DNA of 64,000 bases from Terasakiella pusilla DSM 6293. GTDB taxonomy: Bacteria; Pseudomonadota; Alphaproteobacteria; Rhodospirillales; Terasakiellaceae. Position numbers and translations under genes: made by a program. This document shows positions 51,615-60,520 of this stretch, piece after piece. Positions within the stretch are counted from its first letter, which is position 1. Each line of letters opens with the position of its first letter. The notes under the pieces are model-generated. The model saw only the letters and a program-made list of their open reading frames with translations. It had not been told where the DNA came from and did no database searches. The DNA lies in the NCBI RefSeq assembly GCF_000688235.1, contig NZ_JHYO01000009.1, positions 62,001 through 126,000 on the forward strand. The letters run 5' to 3'.

Positions 51615-53818
51615 AAAAAGCGGGGGCGTTGATCTGGGGGGCAGGTCTTCTGGTGTGTTTAGCTGTCATTCTGTTTCGGTTTCAGGGGGGCTTCCCTGTT
51701 GAGACGAACTTTTTGGCGTTGCTGCCCGATGAAGAACAAAGCCCGTGGATGGAACAAGCCAACGCGCGCATCAATGACGAAGTCGTCAACCGCATGGTCA
51801 TTTTGCTGCGGGGGGAGGATTTTGACAGCCTCAAGACTGTCGCAGAAGACCTGAGCGAGCGCCTAAAGTCTGTGGCAAGCGTGCAGGATTTTGAAGATCA
51901 ATATACCCAACTGGCAGAAAAGCTGTTTGACTATCGCGCGGCCTTGCTTAGTCCACAGGAACGACAGTGGTTGCAGGACGGACGGGCGGATAAAGTCAGT
52001 CAACGTGCCCTTGCGCAGATCATGTCCCCGCTGGGTTTTACCAATGCAGATATGATCCGTAACGACCCGTACCTGTTGTTCCCTGCTTATCTAAATGATC
52101 GTTTGACCAACCAATCCGCTACCAAAATGAAAGATGGCTGGCTAATGGTCGGGGAAGATCATTTGTTGCTGGTCTATCAACTGAAGGGAAGCCCGTTCAG
52201 CCGCGAGGTGCAGGAAAATATCAAAGGGGTTTTAGACGGATTTGTCGCACCAAATGGGGTGACGCTTTATAAAACCGGTGCGGTTTTTTATGCCCAGCAA
52301 GGTATAGAGCAGGGGATGGAAGAAGCCAGCCTGATAGGCGGCCTTTCTCTGATCGGGATTATTCTGCTTAATCTATTGGTCTTTCGCAGTGTGCAGCCGT
52401 TGCTGTTGAGCTTGCTTGCGATCACAAGCGGGGTTGTGGTTGGCGCAGGGGTCTGTCTGATCTTCTTTGAAAAACTGCATATGATGGCTTTTGTTTTCGG
52501 GGCCGGATTGATCGGGATTTCTGTGGATTATACCTTCCATTATTGCTGTGCCTCCACAGGACAAGATGGTGCAACAAACCGCATGAAGATCAATGAGATT
52601 ATCCGGCCTTTAAGCTTTGGGGTGATCAGTTCTTCGTTGGGTTTTTTGATCTTGGCGATGACGCCTTTTCCCGGTCTTCGTCAAATCGCGATCTTTGCCT
52701 GTAGCGGTCTAATTGCGGCTTATCTGTGTGTGATCTGTATCTATCCGTTGATTGATCGAGGCACAGGCCTAAAGTCGGTTTGGGGCTGGGCGACGCTTGA
52801 TCGCAACTGGTCTTTCATCATCGGTGGCTGTGCGGTCTTGCTGGCCTTGGCCGGGGCGGCTAAGTTTCATGTGGATGATGATGTTAGACGTTTGCAACAT
52901 CTGCCTGCTGATCTAAGCGCAGAGGAATCTTATATCCGCAAGGTCACGCAGTTAGACAACAATACCCGCTTTTTAGTGGTGCGCGGGCAGTCGGTGGATG
53001 ACGTCTTGGGGATGCAGGAGAAGCTGATCCCACTTTTGGATAAAGCACAGCATGAAGGGCATCTGTCTGGCTATCAATCCGTTGCCCAGTTTGTCCCGTC
53101 GCGCACCCGTCAGCTGGAAAATCATCGGCTTGTTTCAGACAATCTATTGGGGCCGACCTTGATGCAGCATTTGCAGACCTTGGGGCTTTCACCGGATGTG
53201 CAACCTTATCCACTAGATAAGCTGTTGAAACCTGCGGGTATTCTGGATGAATTACAATTGTCCGCCACCGTGCATCTGATGCGTCTGGACGGTGTGCAGT
53301 TGAGCTTGAATGTTGCAGACCTGCTGGCTGGTTTTGACGGGGTAGAACAGATTGATCAGGCCGCAGCGATTAGTCAGACGTTTGGCACCTATCGGGCGCG
53401 GGCCTTATGGATGATTGCGCTTGCTTGCGGGGTGATTTGGGTCTTTTTATCAAAAAATTATGGGGTTAAACGGGCCAGTTGCCTGTTGGCAGTGCCTGTT
53501 TGTGCCGTGGTGACGACACCGTTTATCGCGGCTTTATTTGGGGAAAGCTTTACGCTGTTTAATGCGATGGCTCTGTTGCTGGTTTTGGCCATCGGGCTTG
53601 ATTATGCCTTATTCAGTCATGAAGCAAAACAAGATCGGTTTTCACAGGTGATGGTGGCAAATGCAATGTCAGCCCTATCCACCATGATGGCATTTGGCTT
53701 GCTGGCTTTCAGCGATTTGTATGCCATTCATGCGTTTGGGGTGACGATATTGATCGGGATTACGATTTCATTTGTCCTGTCATCCTTGTTGAGACCACAA
53801 GAACAAGAAAGTAAGTAA
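51611..53818 (+). CDS. apeM: MMPL/RND exporter ApeM
   Basis: A 735-residue RND-superfamily exporter with two six-span halves (spans around residues 10, 240-380 and 600-720) and periplasmic loops. Motifs include GAGLIGISVDYTFHYC and LVLAIGLDYALFSHEAKQ, the TM4/TM10 acidic positions used for proton coupling. It has no cNMP domain, unlike its relative at 13834. It should flip or extract the aryl polyene lipid for delivery to the outer membrane. Confidence 0.88.
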   Translation: MKKAGALIWGAGLLVCLAVILFRFQGGFPVETNFLALLPDEEQSPWMEQANARINDEVVNRMVILLRGEDFDSLKTVAEDLSERLKSVASVQDFEDQYTQLAEKLFDYRAALLSPQERQWLQDGRADKVSQRALAQIMSPLGFTNADMIRNDPYLLFPAYLNDRLTNQSATKMKDGWLMVGEDHLLLVYQLKGSPFSREVQENIKGVLDGFVAPNGVTLYKTGAVFYAQQGIEQGMEEASLIGGLSLIGIILLNLLVFRSVQPLLLSLLAITSGVVVGAGVCLIFFEKLHMMAFVFGAGLIGISVDYTFHYCCASTGQDGATNRMKINEIIRPLSFGVISSSLGFLILAMTPFPGLRQIAIFACSGLIAAYLCVICIYPLIDRGTGLKSVWGWATLDRNWSFIIGGCAVLLALAGAAKFHVDDDVRRLQHLPADLSAEESYIRKVTQLDNNTRFLVVRGQSVDDVLGMQEKLIPLLDKAQHEGHLSGYQSVAQFVPSRTRQLENHRLVSDNLLGPTLMQHLQTLGLSPDVQPYPLDKLLKPAGILDELQLSATVHLMRLDGVQLSLNVADLLAGFDGVEQIDQAAAISQTFGTYRARALWMIALACGVIWVFLSKNYGVKRASCLLAVPVCAVVTTPFIAALFGESFTLFNAMALLLVLAIGLDYALFSHEAKQDRFSQVMVANAMSALSTMMAFGLLAFSDLYAIHAFGVTILIGITISFVLSSLLRPQEQESK

Positions 53819-53819
53819 A

Positions 53820-55046
53820 ATGGCGCATCAATTTGACGTGGTGATTATTGGGGCAGGACCAAGCGGCAGTGTGGCAGCGAGCTTGTTACATCAACGTGGT
53901 GTAAAGGTTCTGATGTTGGAAAAACTGGAATTTCCGCGTTTTATCATCGGCGAAAGTCTGTTGCCGCAATCCATGGAATTTCTGCAAAAAGCAGGCTTGC
54001 TGCAAACGGTTGTTGAGCATGGTTTCCAGTTTAAAAATGGCGCGGCGTTTCGACGGGCAGAGACAACAAGTTCCATTGATTTTCGCCAAAAGTTTGGGGA
54101 TGGCTGGGGGACGACCTACCAGGTGCAACGCGCTCCCTTTGACGCTTGCCTTGCCCAAAAAGTAAAAGATATGGGCGTGGATGTCCGTTTTAACCATGAA
54201 GTGTTGGATGTGGACCTGTCCGGTGAGGGGGCACAGCTGCGCATCAAGGATGATCAGGGCGCAGAACAGGATATTACGTGCACGTTTGTGCTGGATGCCA
54301 GCGGGTATGGTCGGGTGTTACCGCGCTTGTTGGATTTGGAACGTCCGTCCAGCTTCCCCGTGCGCAATGCCTTGTTTACCCATATGAAAGATCGCTTGTG
54401 CGTAAAAGATTTTGATCGCAACAAGATTTTGATCACGGTCCATCCTGACCATCAGGATATCTGGTATTGGCTGATCCCGTTTTCAAACGGCACCTCTTCT
54501 GTTGGGGTGGTGGTGCGCCCGGATGTGCTGGATACCTATGAAGGGGATAATTCTCAAAAGCTATGGACCTTGCTGCGTGAGGCAAAAGAACTGGGCACAT
54601 TGCTGGATGATGCGGAAGAACTGCGCCCTGTTGGGCAGTTGTCCGGCTATTCCTGCGACGTTAGCACCCTATGTTCAGATAAGTTTGCCTTGCTAGGCAA
54701 TGCGGGGGAATTTTTGGACCCGGTCTTTTCATCCGGTGTGACAATCGCGTTGAAATCGGCTGATCTGGTGGTTGATCCCTTGGTGCGTCAGCTAAACGGC
54801 GAAACGGTGGATTGGCAGGCAGACTATGCGGACCCGTTAAAAGTCGGTGTCTCCTGCTTTAAAGCCTTTGTGGAAAGCTGGTATGAAGGGTCTTTGCAAA
54901 AGATCATCTTCAACCCGCCTAAAGGGGAAAATAATATCCGTGATATGATCATTGCGATCCTTGCAGGTTATGCGTGGAATGAGGATAACCCCTTTGTCAA
55001 ACAGCCGAACAAATATCTGGAAATGGTGGCGGCCCAATGTCCCTAA
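53820..55046 (+). CDS. Flavin-dependent halogenase-like FAD oxidoreductase
   Basis: A 408-residue flavoprotein with VVIIGAGPSGSVAASLL (FAD), FPRFIIGESLLPQS, WYWLIP (residues 215-220, matching halogenase WxWxIP) and FLDPVFSSG (298-306, matching FxxPxxSxG of flavin-dependent halogenases). Lys72 in FKNGAAF may be the halogenase Lys. It lies 1 base after apeM and overlaps apeN by 10, so it belongs to the cluster. Ring halogenation of the pigment (as brominated xanthomonadins have) is a testable reading; a hydroxylase or reductase of the same fold is the alternative. Confidence 0.83.
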   Translation: MAHQFDVVIIGAGPSGSVAASLLHQRGVKVLMLEKLEFPRFIIGESLLPQSMEFLQKAGLLQTVVEHGFQFKNGAAFRRAETTSSIDFRQKFGDGWGTTYQVQRAPFDACLAQKVKDMGVDVRFNHEVLDVDLSGEGAQLRIKDDQGAEQDITCTFVLDASGYGRVLPRLLDLERPSSFPVRNALFTHMKDRLCVKDFDRNKILITVHPDHQDIWYWLIPFSNGTSSVGVVVRPDVLDTYEGDNSQKLWTLLREAKELGTLLDDAEELRPVGQLSGYSCDVSTLCSDKFALLGNAGEFLDPVFSSGVTIALKSADLVVDPLVRQLNGETVDWQADYADPLKVGVSCFKAFVESWYEGSLQKIIFNPPKGENNIRDMIIAILAGYAWNEDNPFVKQPNKYLEMVAAQCP

Positions 55047-55582
55047 GAGTTGCGCTGTCCTTTGTTGCTTTGCTGTTTTTGTCTGCCTGTGCACTGCTTC
55101 AGTCACAGGAAAAAGCGGCCTTGAGCCCGTGGCATCTTCCGTTTGAGGCGGCAGAGGTCAGCCAGCTTTTAAAAGGCAGCTATCAGGATCAGGAATTTGT
55201 CCTTCACGCCGCCCTTAAGATGGATGAGGATCAATTGTTATTGCTGGGGCTTGACCAGATGGGACGTCGGGCCTTTTCCTTAACATGGGATGCAACGGGT
55301 GTGCATGTGGACAGGGCGGTGTGGTTGCCCGATGCGCTGGAAGCACGTTATATCCTGAGCGATCTGATGTATGCTTATTGGCCATTGGAGAAGCTGGTGG
55401 CGCAAGGGCTGGTGGTGACCCAAGATGGGACAAAACGAACGATCTTTGAAGAGGGGCAAGCCATTGCGTTCATCACTAAAGAAGGGACAACGCAAAGATG
55501 GGCAGGGCAAACGGTGATTGAAAATATCAAACGTGGATACCGCATTGAAATCCAGTCCCAACAAACGGGGGAGGCACAATGA
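55037..55582 (+). CDS. apeN: DUF3261-type lipoprotein ApeN
   Basis: A 181-residue lipoprotein (LRVALSFVALLFLSACALL, lipobox LSAC) with the strands FVLHAALKMDEDQLLLLGLD and MGRRAFSLTWDATGVHVDRA that mark DUF3261 proteins of aryl polyene clusters. It probably receives or anchors the pigment lipid at the outer membrane. Overlaps the halogenase-like gene by 10 bases and apeO by 4. Confidence 0.84.
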   Translation: MSLRVALSFVALLFLSACALLQSQEKAALSPWHLPFEAAEVSQLLKGSYQDQEFVLHAALKMDEDQLLLLGLDQMGRRAFSLTWDATGVHVDRAVWLPDALEARYILSDLMYAYWPLEKLVAQGLVVTQDGTKRTIFEEGQAIAFITKEGTTQRWAGQTVIENIKRGYRIEIQSQQTGEAQ

Positions 55583-56748
55583 CGCTGTATTTAACCGCTT
55601 TGGGGATGATAAACCCGTTGGGTCAAGGCAAGGACGAGGTTGCCAAAAATCTGTTTGCCGGTAGTCAAGCTGGCTTGATTGAAAAGGATGGCTTTCTGCC
55701 GGATCAAAGCGTCTATGTCGGGGCTGTGACAGGGGAGTTGGCACAGGTGCCGGATCACCTGAAAGCCCATGACAGCCGCAATAATCAACTGGCCCTCACC
55801 GCGCTTAAAGAGATTGAGCCTGAGATTCGAAAGGCCGTTGCGACCTATGGGGCGGATGGGATTGCAGTGGTGGTCGGCACGAGCACATCGGGTATCGGGT
55901 CTAATGAGCCTGCGATCCGCGGCAAAGTGTTAAACGGCAGCTTCCCCGAAGGGTATGATTACCAGACACAGGCGACGTCTGACCTGTCTGTTTTTATCCA
56001 AGACTATTTTGATTTAACGGGGCCGGCGATGACTGTTTCGACCGCCTGTACCTCCGGGGCGAAGGCAGTTGCGTCAGCGGCGCGCTGGATTGAAGCGGGT
56101 GTGTGTGATCTAGCGATTGTGGGCGGGGCGGATAGTTTGTGCAGCCTGACCCTAAACGGTTTTAATGCCCTTGAATCTTTATCAAAGGGCGTGTGCCAAC
56201 CCTTTAGCCAAAACCGTGACGGTATTAATATTGGCGAAGGCGCGGCCTTTTTTATCTTGAGCAAAGAGGCTGGCGCTGTGGTGCTTGCAGGTTATGGGGA
56301 AACATCGGATGCGTACCATATCAGCGCCCCATCACCAGATGGGGAAGGCGCGTTTGATGCCATGCGCCAAGCCAAAGGGGATCATGAGGTTGCCTATATC
56401 AACCTGCATGGTACCGCAACGCGCCTGAATGATGCGATGGAAGCCAAAGCGGTTGCGCGTTTGGTAGGCGATTGCGTGCCTTGTAGCTCCACCAAATCTA
56501 TGACAGGACATATGTTAGGCGCAGCAGGGGCTAATGAATTAGGCTTTTTGTGGCTGATGCTGCGCGAGGGCAAACTTGCTCCGCATATCTGGGATGGTCA
56601 GCAGGATGAGGAGAGTGACGTCATCCGGTTTGCTGAGAAAGGCGAGGCACTGGATGGTGGCAATCGGGTACTGTTGAGCAATTCATTTGCCTTTGGGGGC
56701 AATAATATCTGTCTTGCGGTTAAAAAAGGAAGTTGTGATGACGCCTGA
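55579..56748 (+). CDS. apeO: Beta-ketoacyl-ACP synthase ApeO
   Basis: A 389-residue condensing enzyme with the nucleophile in TVSTACTSGAKAVASA, His in INLHGTATRLNDAMEAKAV and STKSMTGHMLGAAGANE. It is the active partner expected for the inactive ApeC. It starts within the end of apeN and runs 11 bases past the apeP start, giving tight coupling. Confidence 0.9.
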   Translation: MTLYLTALGMINPLGQGKDEVAKNLFAGSQAGLIEKDGFLPDQSVYVGAVTGELAQVPDHLKAHDSRNNQLALTALKEIEPEIRKAVATYGADGIAVVVGTSTSGIGSNEPAIRGKVLNGSFPEGYDYQTQATSDLSVFIQDYFDLTGPAMTVSTACTSGAKAVASAARWIEAGVCDLAIVGGADSLCSLTLNGFNALESLSKGVCQPFSQNRDGINIGEGAAFFILSKEAGAVVLAGYGETSDAYHISAPSPDGEGAFDAMRQAKGDHEVAYINLHGTATRLNDAMEAKAVARLVGDCVPCSSTKSMTGHMLGAAGANELGFLWLMLREGKLAPHIWDGQQDEESDVIRFAEKGEALDGGNRVLLSNSFAFGGNNICLAVKKGSCDDA

Positions 56749-57181
56749 TATCAATGATCTGATCGCCCATGAAGCCCCGATGATCCTGATTGATCGGGTG
56801 ATTGACCATACGGAAGAATGGATAGAAACCGAAGTGGTCATCACCGAAGACACGCCCTTTTTAAAGGGCGGGCAGGTGCCGTCTTATGTGGTGATTGAAT
56901 ATATGGCGCAATCCATTGCGGCCCTAAGCGGCCTAAAGGCCCATGCGAAACAGGAAGAGATTAAAATCGGCTTTTTGCTGGGCACCCGTAAACTGAGCTT
57001 GCAGCGTGATCATTTTGCAATTGGGGATGTGATCCGCGTGGAAGCCAAAAGTTTATACGATGACGGCTCCATGGGATCGCTGGATTGCCTTGCGAAAATC
57101 GCAGGCGACGTGATTGCTGAAGCGCGTTTGAATGTCTATCAACCAAATGAAGAAGAAATGGAAAAAGAGGGAAGCCAATGA
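56738..57181 (+). CDS. apeP: ApeP-family dehydratase
   Basis: A 147-residue hot-dog dehydratase: INDLIAHEAPMILIDRVIDH with the His/Asp-type active region, then KGGQVPSYVVIEYMAQSIAA and IGFLLGTRKLSLQRDHFAIG. The ATG 56738 follows AAAGGAAG; an earlier in-frame ATG lies inside apeO and is not needed. It pairs with ApeI. Confidence 0.88.
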   Translation: MTPDINDLIAHEAPMILIDRVIDHTEEWIETEVVITEDTPFLKGGQVPSYVVIEYMAQSIAALSGLKAHAKQEEIKIGFLLGTRKLSLQRDHFAIGDVIRVEAKSLYDDGSMGSLDCLAKIAGDVIAEARLNVYQPNEEEMEKEGSQ

Positions 57182-57903
57182 CAAGAACAGTTTTGGTCAC
57201 AGGGGCCAGCAAAGGGATCGGACGTGCGATCGCTGTAAAATTGGCAAAAGATGGATTTGATATCGCCGTTCATTATGGGCGCGACCGCGCTGGTGCAGAA
57301 GAAACCTTGGCAGAGGTGAAAAGTCAGGGCGTAGATGGGCGTTTGCTCAGCTTTGATATCTCTGATCGGGAAAACTGCAAATCCGTTTTGGAGGCAGAAA
57401 TTGCGGAACATGGCGCCTATTACGGCATTGTCTTGAATGCGGGCGTGACCAGCGATACGGCCTTTCCCGCTATGACAGATGAAGATTGGGACGGGGTGGT
57501 GCGCACCAACCTTGATGGGTTTTACAATGTCTTGCGCCCCACCACGATGGCGATGGTGTCAGCGCGTAAAGGCGGTCGCATTGTTGTGATGTCATCCGTG
57601 TCTGGTGTGATGGGCAATCGCGGGCAAACCAACTATGCTGCGTCCAAAGCAGGGTTGATCGGGGCAGCAAAATCATTGGCGGTGGAGCTGGCAAAACGCA
57701 AGATCACGGTCAATAGCGTGGCCCCCGGTTTGATCGGCACACAGATGACCGATGATTTGCCGCTGGAAGAAATTAAAAAAGCCATCCCCATGCGCCGTGT
57801 TGGCACCCCAGAAGAGGTGGCGGCGGCTGTGTCGTTTTTATGTTCAGATGATGCGGGCTATATCACCCGTCAGGTTATTTCCATTAACGGAGGCATGTTC
57901 TAA
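57178..57903 (+). CDS. apeQ: 3-ketoacyl-ACP reductase ApeQ
   Basis: A 241-residue FabG-like SDR with VTGASKGIGRAIAVKL, LNAG, catalytic Ser in MSSVSGVMGN and Tyr-Lys in TNYAASKAGLIG, and a C-terminal VISINGGMF. It reduces each beta-keto group with NADPH. It overlaps apeP by 4 bases and apeR by one (TAATG). Confidence 0.92.
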   Translation: MTRTVLVTGASKGIGRAIAVKLAKDGFDIAVHYGRDRAGAEETLAEVKSQGVDGRLLSFDISDRENCKSVLEAEIAEHGAYYGIVLNAGVTSDTAFPAMTDEDWDGVVRTNLDGFYNVLRPTTMAMVSARKGGRIVVMSSVSGVMGNRGQTNYAASKAGLIGAAKSLAVELAKRKITVNSVAPGLIGTQMTDDLPLEEIKKAIPMRRVGTPEEVAAAVSFLCSDDAGYITRQVISINGGMF

Positions 57904-59135
57904 TGCGTAGAGTTGTCGTAACAGGCATGAGTGGGGTCACGGCCCTTGGCGATAACTGGACAGATATCAGCACGGCCTTTAAGGAAGGCCGCACGGGCAT
58001 TCAGCATATGGCGGATTGGGACCAGTATGTGGACCTGAATACACGGCTAGCCGGCCCTGTCGTTGACTTTAACGTGGATAAACGCTATCCGCGCAAAAAA
58101 TTGCGCAGCATGGGCCCGGTATCTCGTATGGCCGTCTATGCCACGGAAATGGCGTTGAAACATGCAGGATTGGAAGATGATGCCGACCTGTTTAACAGCG
58201 GGCGCATGGGGGTGTCTTATGGGTCATCCTTCGGCAGCACCAAGCCTGTCATCGCCTTTGCCGAGTTGATGAGCAAAGGCACCATGCGCGATTTAACTGC
58301 GACCAGTTATGTTAAAATGATGAGCCATTCTGCCGCCGTTAATATCGGGGTGTTTTTTGGTCTTAAAGGGCGTGTGATCCCGACCTCAAGTGCCTGCACA
58401 TCCGGTTCTCAAGGGATTGGCTATGCCTATGAAGCGATTAAATATGGCATGCAGGATGTGATGGTCGCAGGTGGTGCAGAAGAACTATGCCCGTCTATGG
58501 CGGCGGTGTTTGATACGCTGTATGCGACCTCGGTTAAAAACGATACACCTGAACTCAGCCCGCGCCCGTTTGATAAAGACCGCGATGGTCTGGTCATCGG
58601 GGAAGGGGCAGGTAGCCTGATTTTGGAAGAGTATGAGCGAGCAAAAGCACGCGGCGCCAAAATCTATGGGGAGATTGTCGGGTTTGGCACCAATTCCGAT
58701 GGCAATCACATCACCCAACCGACACAGGAAACCATGAAGATTGCCTTGCAATCGGCCTTAAACGATGCGGGGCTGGAGGCCGGCGCGATTGATTATATCA
58801 ACGCCCATGGGACAGCGACTGACCGTGGGGATGTGGCGGAAAGTCACGCGACCCTGTCTGTGATTGGCGATAAGACGCCGATCCATTCCCTTAAAAGCTA
58901 TTTTGGGCACAGTCTTGGGGCGTGTGGTGTGGTCGAAGCCTGGTTGGGGCTGGAAATGATGCACGAAGGCTGGCTTGCCCCCACGATTAACCTGGATAAT
59001 CTGGACCCAGAATGTGCTGAGTTGGATTATGTGGTGAAAGAAAGCCGCAAGGTAGAGATGGAATATATGATGTCCAACAACTTTGCGTTTGGTGGCATCA
59101 ATACATCGCTGATCTTTAAAAAGACGGTCGCATAA
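57903..59135 (+). CDS. apeR: Beta-ketoacyl-ACP synthase ApeR
   Basis: A 410-residue FabF-like KS with Cys in PTSSACTSGSQGIGYAYEA, INAHGTATDRGDVAESHA and HSLKSYFGHSLGACGVVE. It is the last gene of the cluster. Known APE systems have two active KS proteins (ApeO with ApeC, and ApeR), as here. A hairpin 7 bases after the stop ends the region. Confidence 0.91.
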   Translation: MRRVVVTGMSGVTALGDNWTDISTAFKEGRTGIQHMADWDQYVDLNTRLAGPVVDFNVDKRYPRKKLRSMGPVSRMAVYATEMALKHAGLEDDADLFNSGRMGVSYGSSFGSTKPVIAFAELMSKGTMRDLTATSYVKMMSHSAAVNIGVFFGLKGRVIPTSSACTSGSQGIGYAYEAIKYGMQDVMVAGGAEELCPSMAAVFDTLYATSVKNDTPELSPRPFDKDRDGLVIGEGAGSLILEEYERAKARGAKIYGEIVGFGTNSDGNHITQPTQETMKIALQSALNDAGLEAGAIDYINAHGTATDRGDVAESHATLSVIGDKTPIHSLKSYFGHSLGACGVVEAWLGLEMMHEGWLAPTINLDNLDPECAELDYVVKESRKVEMEYMMSNNFAFGGINTSLIFKKTVA

Positions 59136-59141
59136 AAAAGA

Positions 59142-59166
59142 CGGATGCAGGGCGGGCCTGCATCCG
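59142..59166 (-). terminator. Terminator between ape operon and hsp20
   Basis: CGGATGCAGG (59142-59151) pairs perfectly with CCTGCATCCG (59157-59166). On the minus strand it is followed by TCTTTTTTA, so it serves hsp20 and may also slow the plus-strand transcript. Confidence 0.85.
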
Positions 59167-59204
59167 CGTGAGGTCAGTGGGGGTAAATGCAAGGCAGGGA
59201 CTTA

Positions 59205-59696
59205 TTAGGCTGCCTTGCTTTTGGAACCTTCAATCATTTTTTTGGCCTTCCCAAGTAAGTTGTCGCCGGATCCTTTTTGGATTTCGATGCGGCGCGGCTT
59301 CAGCTCTTGCGGGATTTCGCGGATCAAATCAACGGTCAGCAGGCCGTCTTTAAGGGCGGCACCTGTGACTTTGACATGGTCATCCAGTTGGAAAGACCGT
59401 TCAAAGGTCCGGTTGCCAATACCGTGATGTAGGAATTTTCTGTCCTGCTTTGGGGCTTCCCCGACGGTTCCGGTGATGGTCAGGCGATTTTCATGGAATT
59501 CGATATCCAGCATATCCTGCGTGAAACCGGCAACAGCCATGGTGATGCGATAGCGGTCATCGCCCAAGGTTTCGATATCATAGGGGGGATAACTGTGCGG
59601 TCCATCTGTCGGATCGGGTAGCTCGTCCAAAAGGCGGGCAAGACGGTCAAAGCCGACGGTGGAACGAAACAGCGGTGATAAATCAAAGCGAGTCAT
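59205..59696 (-). CDS. Small heat-shock protein Hsp20/IbpA-like
   Basis: A 163-residue alpha-crystallin-domain chaperone. The N-terminus MTRFDLSPLFRSTVGFDRLA with YPPYDIETLGDDRYRITMAV and VAGFTQDMLDIEFHENRLTI is the IbpA-type pattern; GNRTFERSFQLDDHVKVTGA and the ALKDGLLTVDL strand complete the domain, and RRIEIQ is the I-x-I tail motif. It holds unfolding proteins. The leader has AGGAGG masked in a possible ROSE-like hairpin, suggesting heat-controlled translation. Confidence 0.93.
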   Translation of the reverse strand: MTRFDLSPLFRSTVGFDRLARLLDELPDPTDGPHSYPPYDIETLGDDRYRITMAVAGFTQDMLDIEFHENRLTITGTVGEAPKQDRKFLHHGIGNRTFERSFQLDDHVKVTGAALKDGLLTVDLIREIPQELKPRRIEIQKGSGDNLLGKAKKMIEGSKSKAA

Positions 59697-59704
59697 AACG
59701 ACAT

Positions 59705-59748
59705 CCTCCTAAAAGCAATGCAATCATAACAAGGGGCTTATCAAAGCC
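59705..59748 (-). promoter_or_regulatory. ROSE-like RNA thermometer in hsp20 leader
   Basis: On the minus strand UUGCU (59718-59714) precedes the SD AGGAGG (59710-59705) by three U residues and can pair with AGGAG including a G-G mismatch, the signature of the ROSE 3' hairpin. A second stem GGCTT/AAGCC (59735-59748) lies just upstream. ROSE elements are common before alphaproteobacterial hsp20 genes. Fold not computed. Confidence 0.5.
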
Positions 59749-59867
59749 TTTGTGTTGGAATGTCCGGGTCTGTTTTCAGCCCCCGGATATCAGCGATATA
59801 GGATGATCCTTTTTATCCGTCAAGGGAGTGTCAGAATTTTTTTATTGTTTAAAATCAATCTATTATA

Positions 59868-60377
59868 CTAGTGTATACCCTGTGATGGCCAAAAAGTAGT
59901 ATTTTGAAATTCTTTGGTCTTATAGGTTTTGAGATCAAGCAAAAGATCGCCAAGGTTGGCATCTGGTCCTTCGATCGCAAAGAGGTAGGCACAGAGCAAT
60001 TCAATCAGAATGTCAGTGGAGGTGTATTGTCCTTTGGCATTGAGCAACAGGCAGCTTTCAAGGGCATCGATCAACAGGATTTTCACCCGTTCCGCACTTG
60101 TGGGATGGATTGATTTACCGGGCGAAAGCGCAAGGGTGAAAGCATGATCTGTTGGCATTGTCCTAAATTTATTGAACATATACAGCAGATCGGCGTCAAA
60201 ACGTTTTAAGCCGGTTTCACCGGAACCAAAGGCGACAACATTTCTCAGATGGCGCAACGCGGCGATAATGGCGTGTGCGGTATCCTGTCTGGGATACAGG
60301 CAAAGCAGGGACTGGAGGGTTTTTTCAACGATATGGGCACCGGGCCCGACATAAGCTTGGTAAGTCATCTTAGACAC
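59868..60377 (-). CDS. Hypothetical protein, helical
   Basis: I do not recognise this 169-residue protein. It is soluble, with no signal peptide, and mostly alpha-helical (HIVEKTLQSLLCLYPRQDTA, IIAALRHLRNVVAFGSGETG, VKILLIDALESCLLLNA). There are three Cys spread without a metal motif. It stands alone between hsp20 and the cytochrome gene, with its own leader. Start ATG 60377 could also be the next Met two codons later (MSKMT). Confidence 0.65.
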   Translation of the reverse strand: MSKMTYQAYVGPGAHIVEKTLQSLLCLYPRQDTAHAIIAALRHLRNVVAFGSGETGLKRFDADLLYMFNKFRTMPTDHAFTLALSPGKSIHPTSAERVKILLIDALESCLLLNAKGQYTSTDILIELLCAYLFAIEGPDANLGDLLLDLKTYKTKEFQNTTFWPSQGIH

Positions 60378-60520
60378 CCTTTCTGGTAAGTAGTATCCAA
60401 AATTCGATTGTTGTTTTTATTCAGGCTTTCTCGTAATTTTTATATGGGTTTTGTTCAGACAAAAAACAAGAGGGAGGCCAAATGGCACTCCCTCTGTCAT
60501 ATTTTACGGTGGCTCAAAGG

